This document shows positions 34,044-42,252 of a DNA stretch of 58,829 bases, in pieces. The notes beneath the pieces were generated by a model, which was not told the origin of the DNA, made no database searches, and saw only the letters and a list, made by a program, of their open reading frames with translations. The position numbers and the translations under genes were made by a program. Numbering within the stretch: position 1 is the stretch's first letter; each line of letters begins with the position of its first letter. Source of the stretch: a bacterium (GTDB lineage: Bacteria; Krumholzibacteriota; Krumholzibacteriia; LZORAL124-64-63); contig JAGRNP010000010.1 in assembly GCA_020440705.1 (NCBI GenBank), forward strand, positions 1 to 58,829, in the 5' to 3' direction.

Positions 34044-35285
34044 TCAGTCGCGCAGGCTGCGCACCAGCAGTCCCGAGCGCAGCTTCGGTTCGAACCAGGT
34101 CGACTTCGGCGGCATCACCTCGCCGGCGTCGGCGACGGCCATGATCTGGTCGACGCTGGCCGGCGCGAAGGCGAACGCCACCCGCATGTCCTCGCGGCAG
34201 CGGCGCTCCAGTTCGACCGTGCCGCGGCTGCCGCCGACGAAATCGATGCGCGGGTCCTGGCGCGGGTCGCCGATGCCCAGCACCGGCCCGAGCAGCAGGT
34301 CCTGGAGGATGGCCGCATCGAGCCCCTTCACGGGGTCGTCGGCCGGGAAGGTGCCGTCGCGCGCGGTGAGCCGGTACCACCGGCCCCCCAGGTGCATGCC
34401 CCATTGCCGGTGCCCCTCCGGCGCGGGGTCGTCGGTCGGGGCGAGGTCGAAGATGTCGCCGACCCGGGCGAGGAACGCGTCCTCCGACAGCCCGTTCAGG
34501 TCGGCCACGACCCGGTGATAGCCCATCAGCTTGAGCTCGTCCGCCTGGAAGACCACGGCCAGGAAGTGGTCCCAGGGCTGCTCGCCCCGGGCCCCGGGGT
34601 TCTGCGCCCGCATGATGTCGCGCACGCGGTGGGCCGAGGCCGTGCGGTGGTGGCCGTCGGCCACGTAGATGGCGTCGATGCCGGCGAAGGCGGCCCGGAT
34701 CGCCCGGATGTCCGCGTCGTCGTCGACCACCCACACCGCATGGCCGATGCCGTCGGCGGCGGTGAACTCGGTGTCCGGCTCGGCGGCGGCCGTCAGGCGC
34801 TGCACGATGTCGCGGACCGTTCCGTTCGTGCGGTGGGTGAAGAGGACCGGCCCGGCGTTGACGCCGATGACCTCCATGTGGCGGGCCCGGTCGTCTTCCT
34901 TGTCGCGCCGGGTGAACTCGTGCCGCTTGATGGCGCCGCTCACGTACTCCTCGACGGCGCAGCCCACGGCCAGGCCGAACTGGACGTGGTCGCCCATGGT
35001 CAGGCGGTAGATGTAGAAGGCCGGCTTCGCGTCCCGGACGAGCACGCCCCGGGACACGAGATCGGCCAGATTCCCGGCCGAACGCGCATAGACCCGCTCG
35101 GGGTCGGCCGCGTCCGCCGGCGCGAGGTCGATCTCCGCCTTGACCACGTGCAGGAAGCATTCGGGGTTTCCGGCGGCCATGGTGCGCGCCTCGTCCGAAT
35201 TCAGGACGTCGTAGGGCGGGCTGGCGACCCGCACCGCCACGTCGGGACGGGGCCGGAAGGCGGCGAAGGGGCGGATGTCGGCCAT
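34044..35285 (-). CDS. DUF1015-family protein, putative serine-metabolism gene
   Basis: The ATG at 35285 (MADIRPF), preceded by a GGAGGA-type site, gives 413 residues. The N-terminus IRPFAAFRP and SPPYDVL plus the internal YVADGHHRTASA (about residue 200) are typical of DUF1015. Some DUF1015/SbnI-like proteins have free-serine kinase activity (SbnI of Staphylococcus, with a ParB/Srx-like nucleotide site). Its place as first gene before serA and serC agrees with a role in serine metabolism. Enzymatic activity here is inferred, not shown. Confidence 0.85.
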   Translation of the reverse strand: MADIRPFAAFRPRPDVAVRVASPPYDVLNSDEARTMAAGNPECFLHVVKAEIDLAPADAADPERVYARSAGNLADLVSRGVLVRDAKPAFYIYRLTMGDHVQFGLAVGCAVEEYVSGAIKRHEFTRRDKEDDRARHMEVIGVNAGPVLFTHRTNGTVRDIVQRLTAAAEPDTEFTAADGIGHAVWVVDDDADIRAIRAAFAGIDAIYVADGHHRTASAHRVRDIMRAQNPGARGEQPWDHFLAVVFQADELKLMGYHRVVADLNGLSEDAFLARVGDIFDLAPTDDPAPEGHRQWGMHLGGRWYRLTARDGTFPADDPVKGLDAAILQDLLLGPVLGIGDPRQDPRIDFVGGSRGTVELERRCREDMRVAFAFAPASVDQIMAVADAGEVMPPKSTWFEPKLRSGLLVRSLRD

Positions 35286-35607
35286 GGGTTCCTCCTGCGG
35301 CGGACGGGTCGATCCGGGTGATCGGGGCAAATGAAGTATGCGGGACCCGAGAACCCAAGAATGTTGTTAATAATTTAATTTGCCCTGGCCGGCCCAGGTC
35401 ATGTCACAGCATTCGATATGCGTCGTTTTGTCATGACGCCTGCTGGTCGGAAGCCCGCCGCAAGCGGTGCCGTTGTGCCTGTATACGATATTCAGCCAGC
35501 CTTCCTCGTTTGTTGACAATGAGTTGAAAATTTTCGTCTGGTCGGTCAGTCTGCTGGCATTCGCGGTGCAAAGACCTCCCTGAACAACAGAAACGGAGGC
35601 CATCGCC
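35286..35607 (+). other. 322 bp AT-rich divergent region before clpB and the serine operon
   Basis: No gene is seen. It holds the promoters of both operons. Visible elements are an AT-rich stretch at about 35358-35385, GTCATGAC at 35430-35437, CTGTATACGATATT at 35479-35492 (also found before the Clp N-domain gene), TTGACA at 35513-35518, and the palindrome GAAAATTTTC at 35526-35535. No CIRCE or HAIR heat-shock operator is seen. Confidence 0.55.
35575..35599 (+). promoter_or_regulatory. possible hairpin covering the clpB Shine-Dalgarno
   Basis: CCTCC (35575-35579) can pair with the Shine-Dalgarno GGAGG (35595-35599), which lies 8 nt before the clpB ATG. The loop is 15 nt and the stem is short, so it would melt easily. 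This resembles RNA thermometers seen at other heat-shock genes, but is only a five-pair stem. Confidence 0.35.
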
Positions 35608-38202
35608 ATGAAAAACTGGACCACGAACGCCATGGACATCCTGCAGAAGGCGCAGGCCAAGGCTTACGAATACCCCCATTCCCAGCTGGAGCCCCTGCAC
35701 CTGCTGTGGGCCCTGCTGAGCGAGACCGGACTGGCCACGAACGTGCTGCGTTCGATGGAGCTGGACCCCGGTCTGATCGCCCGCACCGCTGCCGGAGAGC
35801 TGGACAGCCTGCCGACCGCCAGCGTCAAGGACGTCCCGGCGCCCAGCCGCGAGCTGCAGAAGGTCTTCCTCGAAGCGGAGAACCTGGCCGACGGCATGAT
35901 CGGCACCCGCGAGATCCTGCTCGCCCTGGCCACCGATTCGGGTCGGGCGGGCAGCGTGCTGAAGACCTTCGACGCCACCCGTCCGAAGATCGAACGCGCC
36001 CTCGAGCACATGGGCGCGGCCCAGGCCGGCTACGACGGCGAGAGCGAGGACGGCCTGGCCGACGGCGAGCAGTCGGCCCTGGCGAAGTACGCCCGCGACC
36101 TGTGCGCCGCCGCCCGCGCGGGCAGGATCGATCCCATCATCGGCCGCGACGAGGAGATCCGCCGGGTCGTGCAGATCCTCAGCCGCCGCACCAAGAACAA
36201 CCCGGTGCTGATCGGCCTGCCCGGCGTCGGCAAGACCGCCGTCGTCGAGGGGCTCGCGCGCCGCCTGGTCGAGGGTGACGTGCCCGAGGGCCTGAAGGGC
36301 AAGCGCGTGCTCGCCCTGGACATGGGCGCGCTCATCGCCGGCACCAAGTACCGCGGCGAGTTCGAGGACCGTCTGAAGAACGTCATCCGGGAAGTCACCG
36401 CTGCCGAGGGCGAGGTGCTGCTCTTCATCGACGAGATGCATACCCTCGTCGGGGCCGGCGCGACCGGTGGGGCCATGGACGCGAGCAACATCCTCAAGCC
36501 GGCCCTCGCCCGCGGCGAGCTGCACTGCGTCGGCGCCACGACCATCGACGAGTTCCGCCAGCACATCGAGAAGGATCCGGCGCTGGAGCGCCGCTTCCAG
36601 CCGGTGCTCGTGGAGGAACCGTCCTGGGAGCAGGCCGTGGCCATCCTGCGCGGCCTGAAGGAGAAGTACGAGGTGCACCACGGCATCCGCATCACCGACG
36701 GCGCCCTCGTCGCCGCGGTGAAGCTGAGCCAGCGCTACATCGCCGACCGCATGCTGCCCGACAAGGCCATCGACCTGATGGACGAAGCCGCCAGCCGCCT
36801 GCGCATGGAGATCGATTCGGTCCCGGCCGAGGTCGACGTGCTGCAGCGCCAGCTCAACCAGCTGGAGATGGAGGCGCTCGCTCTCGCGAAGGAGAAGGAC
36901 AAGTCGGCGGTGGCGCGGCGCGAAACCATCCGGGCGCGCCGCGACGAGCTGCGCGACGAGCTGGACCGGGTGAAGGCCCGCTGGGAGCAGGAGAAGGAGG
37001 CCATCGACCGCATCCGCACCCTGCAGGCGAAGCAGGAGAACGTGGCGCTGGAGATGGAGGCGGCGCAGCGTGCCGGCGACCTGGCTCGCGCCTCCGAGCT
37101 GAAGTACTCCGGCCAGTCCCTCGTCGAGGCCGAGATCCGGGACGCCTACGCGGAACTGGCCCGCGTGCAGGGGGAGAACCCGCTGCTGCGCGAGGAGGTC
37201 GACGAGAACGACATCGCCCTGCTGGTGGCGAAGTGGACCGGAATCCCCGCCCAACGGTTGGTCGAGGACGAGATGGCCAAACTGCGCGAGCTGGAGACGC
37301 GACTCTCGGCCCGCGTGGTCGGCCAGAACGAAGCCGTCGCGAAGGTGGCGCGCACCATCCGCCGGTCCCGCGCGGGACTGACGGATCGGAACCGGCCCCT
37401 CGGTTCGTTCCTCTTCCTCGGTCCGACCGGGGTGGGCAAGACGGAGCTGGCCAAGACGCTCACCGCCGAGCTCTTCGGCGACGAGACGGCCCTGATCCGG
37501 CTGGACATGTCCGAGTACATGGAGCGCCATGCCGTCAGCCGCATGATCGGATCGCCCCCGGGCTACGTCGGTCACGAGGCGGGCGGCCAGCTCACCGAGG
37601 CCGTGCGGCGCCACCCCTACAGCGTCGTGCTGCTGGACGAGGTGGAGAAGGCCCACCCCGAGGTGATGAACGTGCTGCTGCAGCTGCTCGACGACGGGCG
37701 CCTGACCGACGGCAGGGGCCGCGTGGTCGACTTCACCAACACCCTGGTGATCATGACCAGCAACCTCTGCCAGGAGGAGATGTACGCTCCCCGGGCCGAG
37801 GACAGGCCCGGCGCCGCGGAGACGCGTCTGCTGAACGGCCTGCAGGGTCATTTCCGGCCCGAGTTCGTCAACCGGCTCGACGCGATCATCCGCTTCAATG
37901 CCCTGGGCGATGCGCTCATCGCCGACATCGTCCGGCTCGAACTGGCCAAGGTGAACGCCAGCCTGGCCGAGCAGGACCTGGCCCTCGAGGCGACCGACGC
38001 CGCCGTGGCCCGGCTCGCCCGCTGGGGCTACGATCCCGCCTTCGGGGCGCGGCCGGTCAAGCGGGTCATCCAGCGCGAAGTGCAGGACCGCCTGGCGGAC
38101 CTGATCCTCGCGGGGGAGGCCCGTCCGGAGATGACGCTGGTCCTCGATGCGGCGGCCGACGGGCTGGTCCTGTCCCCCGCTCGCGTCGCGGCGACGGGTT
38201 GA
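35608..38202 (+). CDS. clpB: ClpB-type Hsp100 disaggregase
   Basis: This 864-residue protein has an N-domain (1-150), AAA+ module 1 (Walker A about 204-211, read as GLPGVGKT instead of the common GEPGVGKT), a coiled-coil middle domain (about 410-525), and AAA+ module 2 (Walker A GPTGVGKT near 605-612, sensor region GARPVKR). The middle domain makes it ClpB rather than ClpA or ClpC, and no ClpP-binding loop is obvious. It would rescue aggregated proteins with DnaK. It is a single gene with a leader that may hide its ribosome site, and it ends at a strong terminator. Confidence 0.95.
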   Translation: MKNWTTNAMDILQKAQAKAYEYPHSQLEPLHLLWALLSETGLATNVLRSMELDPGLIARTAAGELDSLPTASVKDVPAPSRELQKVFLEAENLADGMIGTREILLALATDSGRAGSVLKTFDATRPKIERALEHMGAAQAGYDGESEDGLADGEQSALAKYARDLCAAARAGRIDPIIGRDEEIRRVVQILSRRTKNNPVLIGLPGVGKTAVVEGLARRLVEGDVPEGLKGKRVLALDMGALIAGTKYRGEFEDRLKNVIREVTAAEGEVLLFIDEMHTLVGAGATGGAMDASNILKPALARGELHCVGATTIDEFRQHIEKDPALERRFQPVLVEEPSWEQAVAILRGLKEKYEVHHGIRITDGALVAAVKLSQRYIADRMLPDKAIDLMDEAASRLRMEIDSVPAEVDVLQRQLNQLEMEALALAKEKDKSAVARRETIRARRDELRDELDRVKARWEQEKEAIDRIRTLQAKQENVALEMEAAQRAGDLARASELKYSGQSLVEAEIRDAYAELARVQGENPLLREEVDENDIALLVAKWTGIPAQRLVEDEMAKLRELETRLSARVVGQNEAVAKVARTIRRSRAGLTDRNRPLGSFLFLGPTGVGKTELAKTLTAELFGDETALIRLDMSEYMERHAVSRMIGSPPGYVGHEAGGQLTEAVRRHPYSVVLLDEVEKAHPEVMNVLLQLLDDGRLTDGRGRVVDFTNTLVIMTSNLCQEEMYAPRAEDRPGAAETRLLNGLQGHFRPEFVNRLDAIIRFNALGDALIADIVRLELAKVNASLAEQDLALEATDAAVARLARWGYDPAFGARPVKRVIQREVQDRLADLILAGEARPEMTLVLDAAADGLVLSPARVAATG

Positions 38203-38223
38203 GTCTCCGCCAGGCGACACACG

Positions 38224-38254
38224 ACGGCCCCGGATCTGATCCGGGGCCGTTTTT
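38224..38254 (+). terminator. clpB intrinsic terminator
   Basis: A stem of 12 bp runs from ACGGCCCCGGAT (38224-38235) to ATCCGGGGCCGT (38239-38250) with a CTG loop, followed by TTTT. It starts 22 nt after the clpB stop. Confidence 0.92.
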
Positions 38255-38811
38255 CGTGAGGATCTGTCAGGTCGATCCGGTCGCCGCGGGTGGGGACCGG
38301 GCTTTCCGGATCCGGGATCGTGTGTGACAAGAGTCACGGAAAAGCCCGCCATTGCTGCTAATTCTTTATCTGCGAATTTTGTTGACTGCTTTTGGGGTCA
38401 CCGTGTCCTCAAATGGAGGACTGCCGCCGGCTGCCATCCTGGCAGGTGCCATACTGAATACCTATTCATTTATTAACCCAACAATCACATAGGACGATTG
38501 GCAGGATTCCCGGTCATCTCGTCAGGCCTAGCTGTATACAGTATTTTGGGGGCGCTGACAAATTGTCGATCCGCGTAACTCACACAAAAACATCTACTTG
38601 TGCTGATATCGGTCAATTTGTATCCCAGATCGTCCCGGTGGCACATCGGGTGCAATGAGGGGGACCGAGACGGACAACACGATGCGACATCTGAAAGCGG
38701 GCCGGACCTCTCTCCAGGGGCGACCGGGGCCAACAACATGGTGGGGCTTGGTTCTCGTCCACGCCCCTGGTGGTCCGGCCCGCACAGCATTGCCCGAAAG
38801 GAGGACTACGA
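38255..38811 (+). other. 557 bp AT-rich gene-free region before the Clp N-domain gene
   Basis: No convincing gene is seen. It contains GTGAC-AAGA-GTCAC at about 38325-38338, TTGACT at 38382-38387, a small hairpin CTGCCA-TCC-TGGCAG at 38431-38445, CTGTATACAGTATT at 38532-38545 (matching 12 of 14 bases of a site before clpB), the inverted repeat GACAA-A-TTGTC near 38562-38572, and a long hairpin at 38697-38783. The unusual length and low GC point to heavy regulation. Confidence 0.6.
38697..38783 (+). promoter_or_regulatory. long 5' leader hairpin of the Clp N-domain gene
   Basis: GCGGGCCGGACC (38697-38708) pairs perfectly with GGTCCGGCCCGC (38772-38783), and CCAGGGGCG (38714-38722) with CGCCCCTGG (38762-38770), separated by a 5x1 internal loop, for 21 base pairs. 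The 39 nt apical region can form a small CCAA/TTGG helix. It ends 13 nt before the Shine-Dalgarno AAAGGAGG (38797-38804). No T-run follows, so it is not a simple terminator. Confidence 0.65.
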
Positions 38812-39240
38812 ATGTTGATCTGGACCAGGAATGCCGGTGAGGTGCTGCGCGAGGCAAGCGCCAAGGCCGACGCCCTGAACCACAAGGAAGTGCACCCGCT
38901 GCATCTGCTGTGGGTCCTGGCAGGGCGCACGGGCATGGAAGTCCTCCGTCAGGGAGGCAAGGACCACGACGCCGCGAAGCTGCGCTTCAGCGTCGAGCGT
39001 GACCTGAACAAGTTGCCGCACCACACCACGGGCGACGCCGTCGCCTGGGGCGAGTGCGCCACGCCCGGGTTCCGCATGCAGCGGCTGCTGCTCCGGGCGG
39101 CCGAGATCTCGTCCCGGAAGGCCGATGGCGACGAGGGTCGCGTCGGCACCGAGGAACTCCTGCGCGCCCTGCTGCAGGATGACCCGCGCACGGCGGTGCT
39201 CCTGCGGGCCCGCGAGGAACTGATGCAGGCGACCGCCTGA
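38812..39240 (+). CDS. free-standing Clp N-domain protein
   Basis: The ATG at 38812 follows a perfect AAAGGAGG with 7 nt spacing and gives 142 residues. The whole protein is one double Clp-N repeat and has no AAA+ domain. Its start WTRNAGEVLREASAKAD and PLHLLWVLAGRTG match the N-domain of the nearby ClpB ([30 protein letters not shown]). Clp N-domains bind substrates and adaptors, so it could act as an adaptor, competitor or substrate-binding helper of ClpB. It has its own long leader rather than being cotranscribed with clpB. Confidence 0.88.
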   Translation: MLIWTRNAGEVLREASAKADALNHKEVHPLHLLWVLAGRTGMEVLRQGGKDHDAAKLRFSVERDLNKLPHHTTGDAVAWGECATPGFRMQRLLLRAAEISSRKADGDEGRVGTEELLRALLQDDPRTAVLLRAREELMQATA

Positions 39241-39377
39241 AGAGAAGGCCCGGAGGGCCCCTGAACGAGACCGCTATGCTGCCGGATTCCGGCGTGAAGG
39301 CCGCCACCGACGATCAGCCCCGGCCTGGCGACCTTCCCCGGATCCGGCAGCATTCTTTCCTTCCTTCGCCGACCTGT

Positions 39378-39397
39378 GCGGCCCGGCTTCGTCCGGG
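39378..39397 (+). terminator. hairpin after the Clp N-domain gene
   Basis: GGCCCGG (39378-39384) and CCGGGCC (39391-39397) form a perfect 7 bp stem with loop CTTCGT. It is followed by CTTGCCTTCCT, pyrimidine-rich but with no clean T-run, so termination here is possible but weak. Confidence 0.4.
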
Positions 39398-39478
39398 CCC
39401 TTGCCTTCCTGAAACCCAACCACCAGAATGGACCCTGCCGGATCGCGGCCATGGCGGCGGCGCCGGGGGGAGGATGAG

Positions 39479-40417
39479 TTGCGTTGTGCCAGAGCCATCG
39501 CGTTGCTGGTCGTGCTGCTGGCGTGGTTCGGCGGGGCGGTCGTGCGGGCCGATGAACCGACCGCCGTCGCGGTGGACGAGGCGGCCACGCCGAGCTGGGA
39601 GCATGTCCGGGTCGTCGACGTGGGCGGGTGGGAGTACCGCGACGTCACCATCCGGTGGGTCGAAGGCGGCGGGCAGGTCGAGCTCATGCGTGCGGACGGG
39701 GCCGTGCAGACGTTCGCGCCCGACCGCATCGCCCGCGTCTACGCCGCCGACGGCCGTGAGATCACCGCGGAGGTCGCCGCCGGTCGGCGGGACCACCCCG
39801 TGCCCGCGGCGCCGTCGCCCCGTGACCCGGTCATCGCCGAGGTGGGGGAAGCCGCGCCGGACATCCCGCCGCCGCGCGCGGGCCTCGCGTCCCCGCCGCT
39901 CTTCCGTTATGCCGTCGACGCTGCGCTGGGGTACGCCACCCACACCGGCGGCTGGTTCCAGGGCCTCGACGACGGCATGAACCTCCAGCTCGGCCTGCGG
40001 GTCAACGTCGGCCCGCAGAACTACGTGCGCTTCCTCTTCCGGCGGCAGGACTTCGGCAGCTACGAAGTCGAATACGACTTCGATCTGCCGCCGGCCACCA
40101 TCGAGGTGGCCCTGAACGAGTACCTGGTCATGTTCGGCCGCCACGGGCGCGTGGTCGACAACGTGGAGTTCCGCAGCGTCGGGTACTTCGAGATCGGGCT
40201 GACCGCAATGGAGCACCGGTTCCGGGAGACCGTTTTCGACTACCGCGAGTCAGAGACCAAGATCGGCCTCGCCGGCAACGGCGGCTTCATGCTCCTGCTC
40301 GACGAGAACCTGGCCTTCGATCTTTCCGGATCCCTCACCCTGAAGCCGGGCTTCACCGACGGCACTCCCTTCGGCCTGCTCATGGGCGGGCACCTCGGGC
40401 TGGTGGCGTTCTTCTAG
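39479..40417 (+). CDS. secreted beta-rich protein, possibly an outer-membrane barrel
   Basis: A TTG start at 39479 is chosen. GGGGGGAGGA lies just upstream, and the protein then opens with a clean signal peptide (hydrophobic core ALLVVLLAWFGGAVV, cut after VRA) of a 312-residue precursor. An ATG at 39428 would add 17 basic residues ahead of the signal. A Pro-rich linker (about 105-135) precedes a C-terminal half made of amphipathic beta-strands ending in LGLVAFF; the terminal Phe is typical of outer-membrane barrels. I do not recognise a family. Confidence 0.78.
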   Translation: MRCARAIALLVVLLAWFGGAVVRADEPTAVAVDEAATPSWEHVRVVDVGGWEYRDVTIRWVEGGGQVELMRADGAVQTFAPDRIARVYAADGREITAEVAAGRRDHPVPAAPSPRDPVIAEVGEAAPDIPPPRAGLASPPLFRYAVDAALGYATHTGGWFQGLDDGMNLQLGLRVNVGPQNYVRFLFRRQDFGSYEVEYDFDLPPATIEVALNEYLVMFGRHGRVVDNVEFRSVGYFEIGLTAMEHRFRETVFDYRESETKIGLAGNGGFMLLLDENLAFDLSGSLTLKPGFTDGTPFGLLMGGHLGLVAFF

Positions 40418-40444
40418 CCGCCGCCCGCCGACGCGAGGCGGGGC

Positions 40445-40475
40445 AGCCGCCGCGGACCCGGTCCGCGGCGGCTTT
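40445..40475 (+). terminator. terminator-like hairpin between convergent genes
   Basis: AGCCGCCGCGGA (40445-40456) pairs with TCCGCGGCGGCT (40462-40473) and TTTG follows on the plus strand. It is 28 nt after the secreted-protein gene and 22 nt from the minus-strand kinase-dehydrogenase stop. Confidence 0.6.
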
Positions 40476-40494
40476 GCCCGTTCGGCCCGGGGCA

Positions 40495-42252
40495 TCAGGT
40501 TCCGGTGCCCCGCTTGCGGCGCTCCGCCGCGGCCGCCGGTACGGTCGGGGCCACGAGCGTCCGTCGCAGGTCGAGCAGGTCGGCCACGACCGCGCACGTG
40601 GTCGGCCAGCGGCCCGCCCCGAGGCCGTCGAGGCGGTGGGTCGTGCCGTCGGCCGTCTCGACGAGAAGCCGGTTGCCCTCTTCCCGGCAGCCGGCCAGGG
40701 GGTGGGCCGGCGGCAGCGACCTCACCCCCACTCGCGCCGTGACGCCGCCCCGATGCCGCCGGGCCTCGGCCACGAGCTTCAACTCGCCGCCGGACTCGCG
40801 AGCGCGGGCGAGCCGCGTCTGCGACACCCGGTCGAGCCCCTCGCAGACGATCTCGTCGGGTGTGACCGGCACGCCGAAGGCCGCCGTCGCCAGCAGCGCC
40901 AGCTTGTACACGGCATCGAGACCGCTCACGTCCAGATAGGGGTCGGCCTCGGCCAGGCCGCGCTCGCGGGCCTCGCGGATCGCGTCGCCATAGCGGGCCC
41001 CGGCCTGCATCCGGTCGAGCACGAAGTTGCAGGTGCCGTTGAGAACGCCGCTCACCGCCAGCACCGGCAGCTCGTCGGCCAGTCGCGCCACGAGCTCCAG
41101 GGCGGGCAAGCCGCCGCCGACGCTGGCCGAACCCCGCAGCAGGCGGCCGTCCCCGGCAGCCGCCTCGCGCAGGAGGTCGGGATCGAGGGCGAGCAGTTGC
41201 TTGTTCGCCGTCACGACCGGGATGCCACGTAGGCGGGCGGCGGCCACGAGAGCGGCGGCCGTGTCGGTGCCGCCGATGAGTTCGACGAGCAGGTCGGGGC
41301 GGGGGTTCAGCAGGTCGCGCCAGCGCTCGGTGAGCAGGTGGCGCGGCACGTCGACGGCCCGGCGCGTCTTCGCGTCGCTCACCAGGATGCCGGTGAGTTC
41401 GAAGTCCTCCTCGAGACGCTGCAGCCAGCGGCACACGCCGAGTCCCACGCTGCCCAGTCCGGCGAGGGCCACCTTGAGGCGGCGGGGCCGCGGCGGGACG
41501 CGTTCGAAGCCGGTCGGGAGGCGCCCGGCGACGGTGCCCCGCGGGCTACCGCAGCGGGTGATCGTGAACTCGAGTCCGTGGCGCGCCGCGAACTCGACGG
41601 CCTTGGGCTGCACGAGCGGACCGCCCACGCGCAGGCACTCCTCGTAGGGGGCCGTGGCGTAGCGGGTCGTGCGGTCGAGGCGGCCGTGGTCGTCGACCCG
41701 CAGCAGTCCCTCGACGTCCTTGAGCAGGCGGCATGCGACGGCGCCGGCCTCGCGTGCGAGGAAGAGCGCAGTGAGGTCGGAGCCGCCCCGGCCGAGCAGG
41801 GTGGTGCGGCCGGAGGCGTCGAGTCCGCAGAACCCGGGCACGACGACCACGGGATGGTCGTCCAGGAAGCGCCGCAGGGCGGCGCGGTCGACGGCAACGG
41901 GCTCGGCGTCGAGGACCGGCCCGTCCGTGCGCAGGGACAGGCGCCGGTGATCGAGGATCTCGGCGTCGAGTCCGACCTCGGCCAGCGCGAGGCCGAGGTG
42001 GGCGGCCGCGCGGGCTTCGCCCGTCTCCAGGAGCCGGGCCAGGGCGTGGGGATCCGGCCGGTCGCATTGGCGGCGCGCGTCCTGGAGGAGCGTGTCGGTG
42101 GTGACGCCGAAGGCCGACACGACGGCCACGACGCGACGGCCGCGCCGCACCTCGCGGTAGATCTCCGCGACGGCCGCGGGCAGGGAGAGCTCGTCGCGCA
42201 GCACCGAGCTGCCGAACTTCAGGACGACGACGGGAGCTTGGCGGCTAGGCAT
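40495..42252 (-). CDS. bifunctional aspartokinase / homoserine dehydrogenase lacking ACT domains
   Basis: This 585-residue protein has an N-terminal amino-acid kinase domain (about 8-235, with VLKFGSSV and LLGRGGSDLTA) joined directly to a homoserine dehydrogenase (about 265-560, nucleotide site GLGSVGLGVC, then NGTCNF and EADPYLDVSG). ThrA/MetL-type fusions are near 810-820 residues because tandem ACT domains lie between the two parts. Here only ITRCGSPRGTVAG connects them. It supplies aspartyl phosphate and homoserine for methionine, threonine and lysine. Its ATG overlaps the stop of the upstream sulfur-enzyme gene in ATGCCTAG (42245-42252). Confidence 0.92.
   Translation of the reverse strand: MPSRQAPVVVLKFGSSVLRDELSLPAAVAEIYREVRRGRRVVAVVSAFGVTTDTLLQDARRQCDRPDPHALARLLETGEARAAAHLGLALAEVGLDAEILDHRRLSLRTDGPVLDAEPVAVDRAALRRFLDDHPVVVVPGFCGLDASGRTTLLGRGGSDLTALFLAREAGAVACRLLKDVEGLLRVDDHGRLDRTTRYATAPYEECLRVGGPLVQPKAVEFAARHGLEFTITRCGSPRGTVAGRLPTGFERVPPRPRRLKVALAGLGSVGLGVCRWLQRLEEDFELTGILVSDAKTRRAVDVPRHLLTERWRDLLNPRPDLLVELIGGTDTAAALVAAARLRGIPVVTANKQLLALDPDLLREAAAGDGRLLRGSASVGGGLPALELVARLADELPVLAVSGVLNGTCNFVLDRMQAGARYGDAIREARERGLAEADPYLDVSGLDAVYKLALLATAAFGVPVTPDEIVCEGLDRVSQTRLARARESGGELKLVAEARRHRGGVTARVGVRSLPPAHPLAGCREEGNRLLVETADGTTHRLDGLGAGRWPTTCAVVADLLDLRRTLVAPTVPAAAAERRKRGTGT

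Noticed and set aside
38600-38840. Two overlapping small ORFs (38600-38818 and 38655-38840) before the Clp N-domain gene
   Set aside because: Neither has a convincing ribosome site or recognisable product, and both run through the long hairpin. They are better seen as chance frames.
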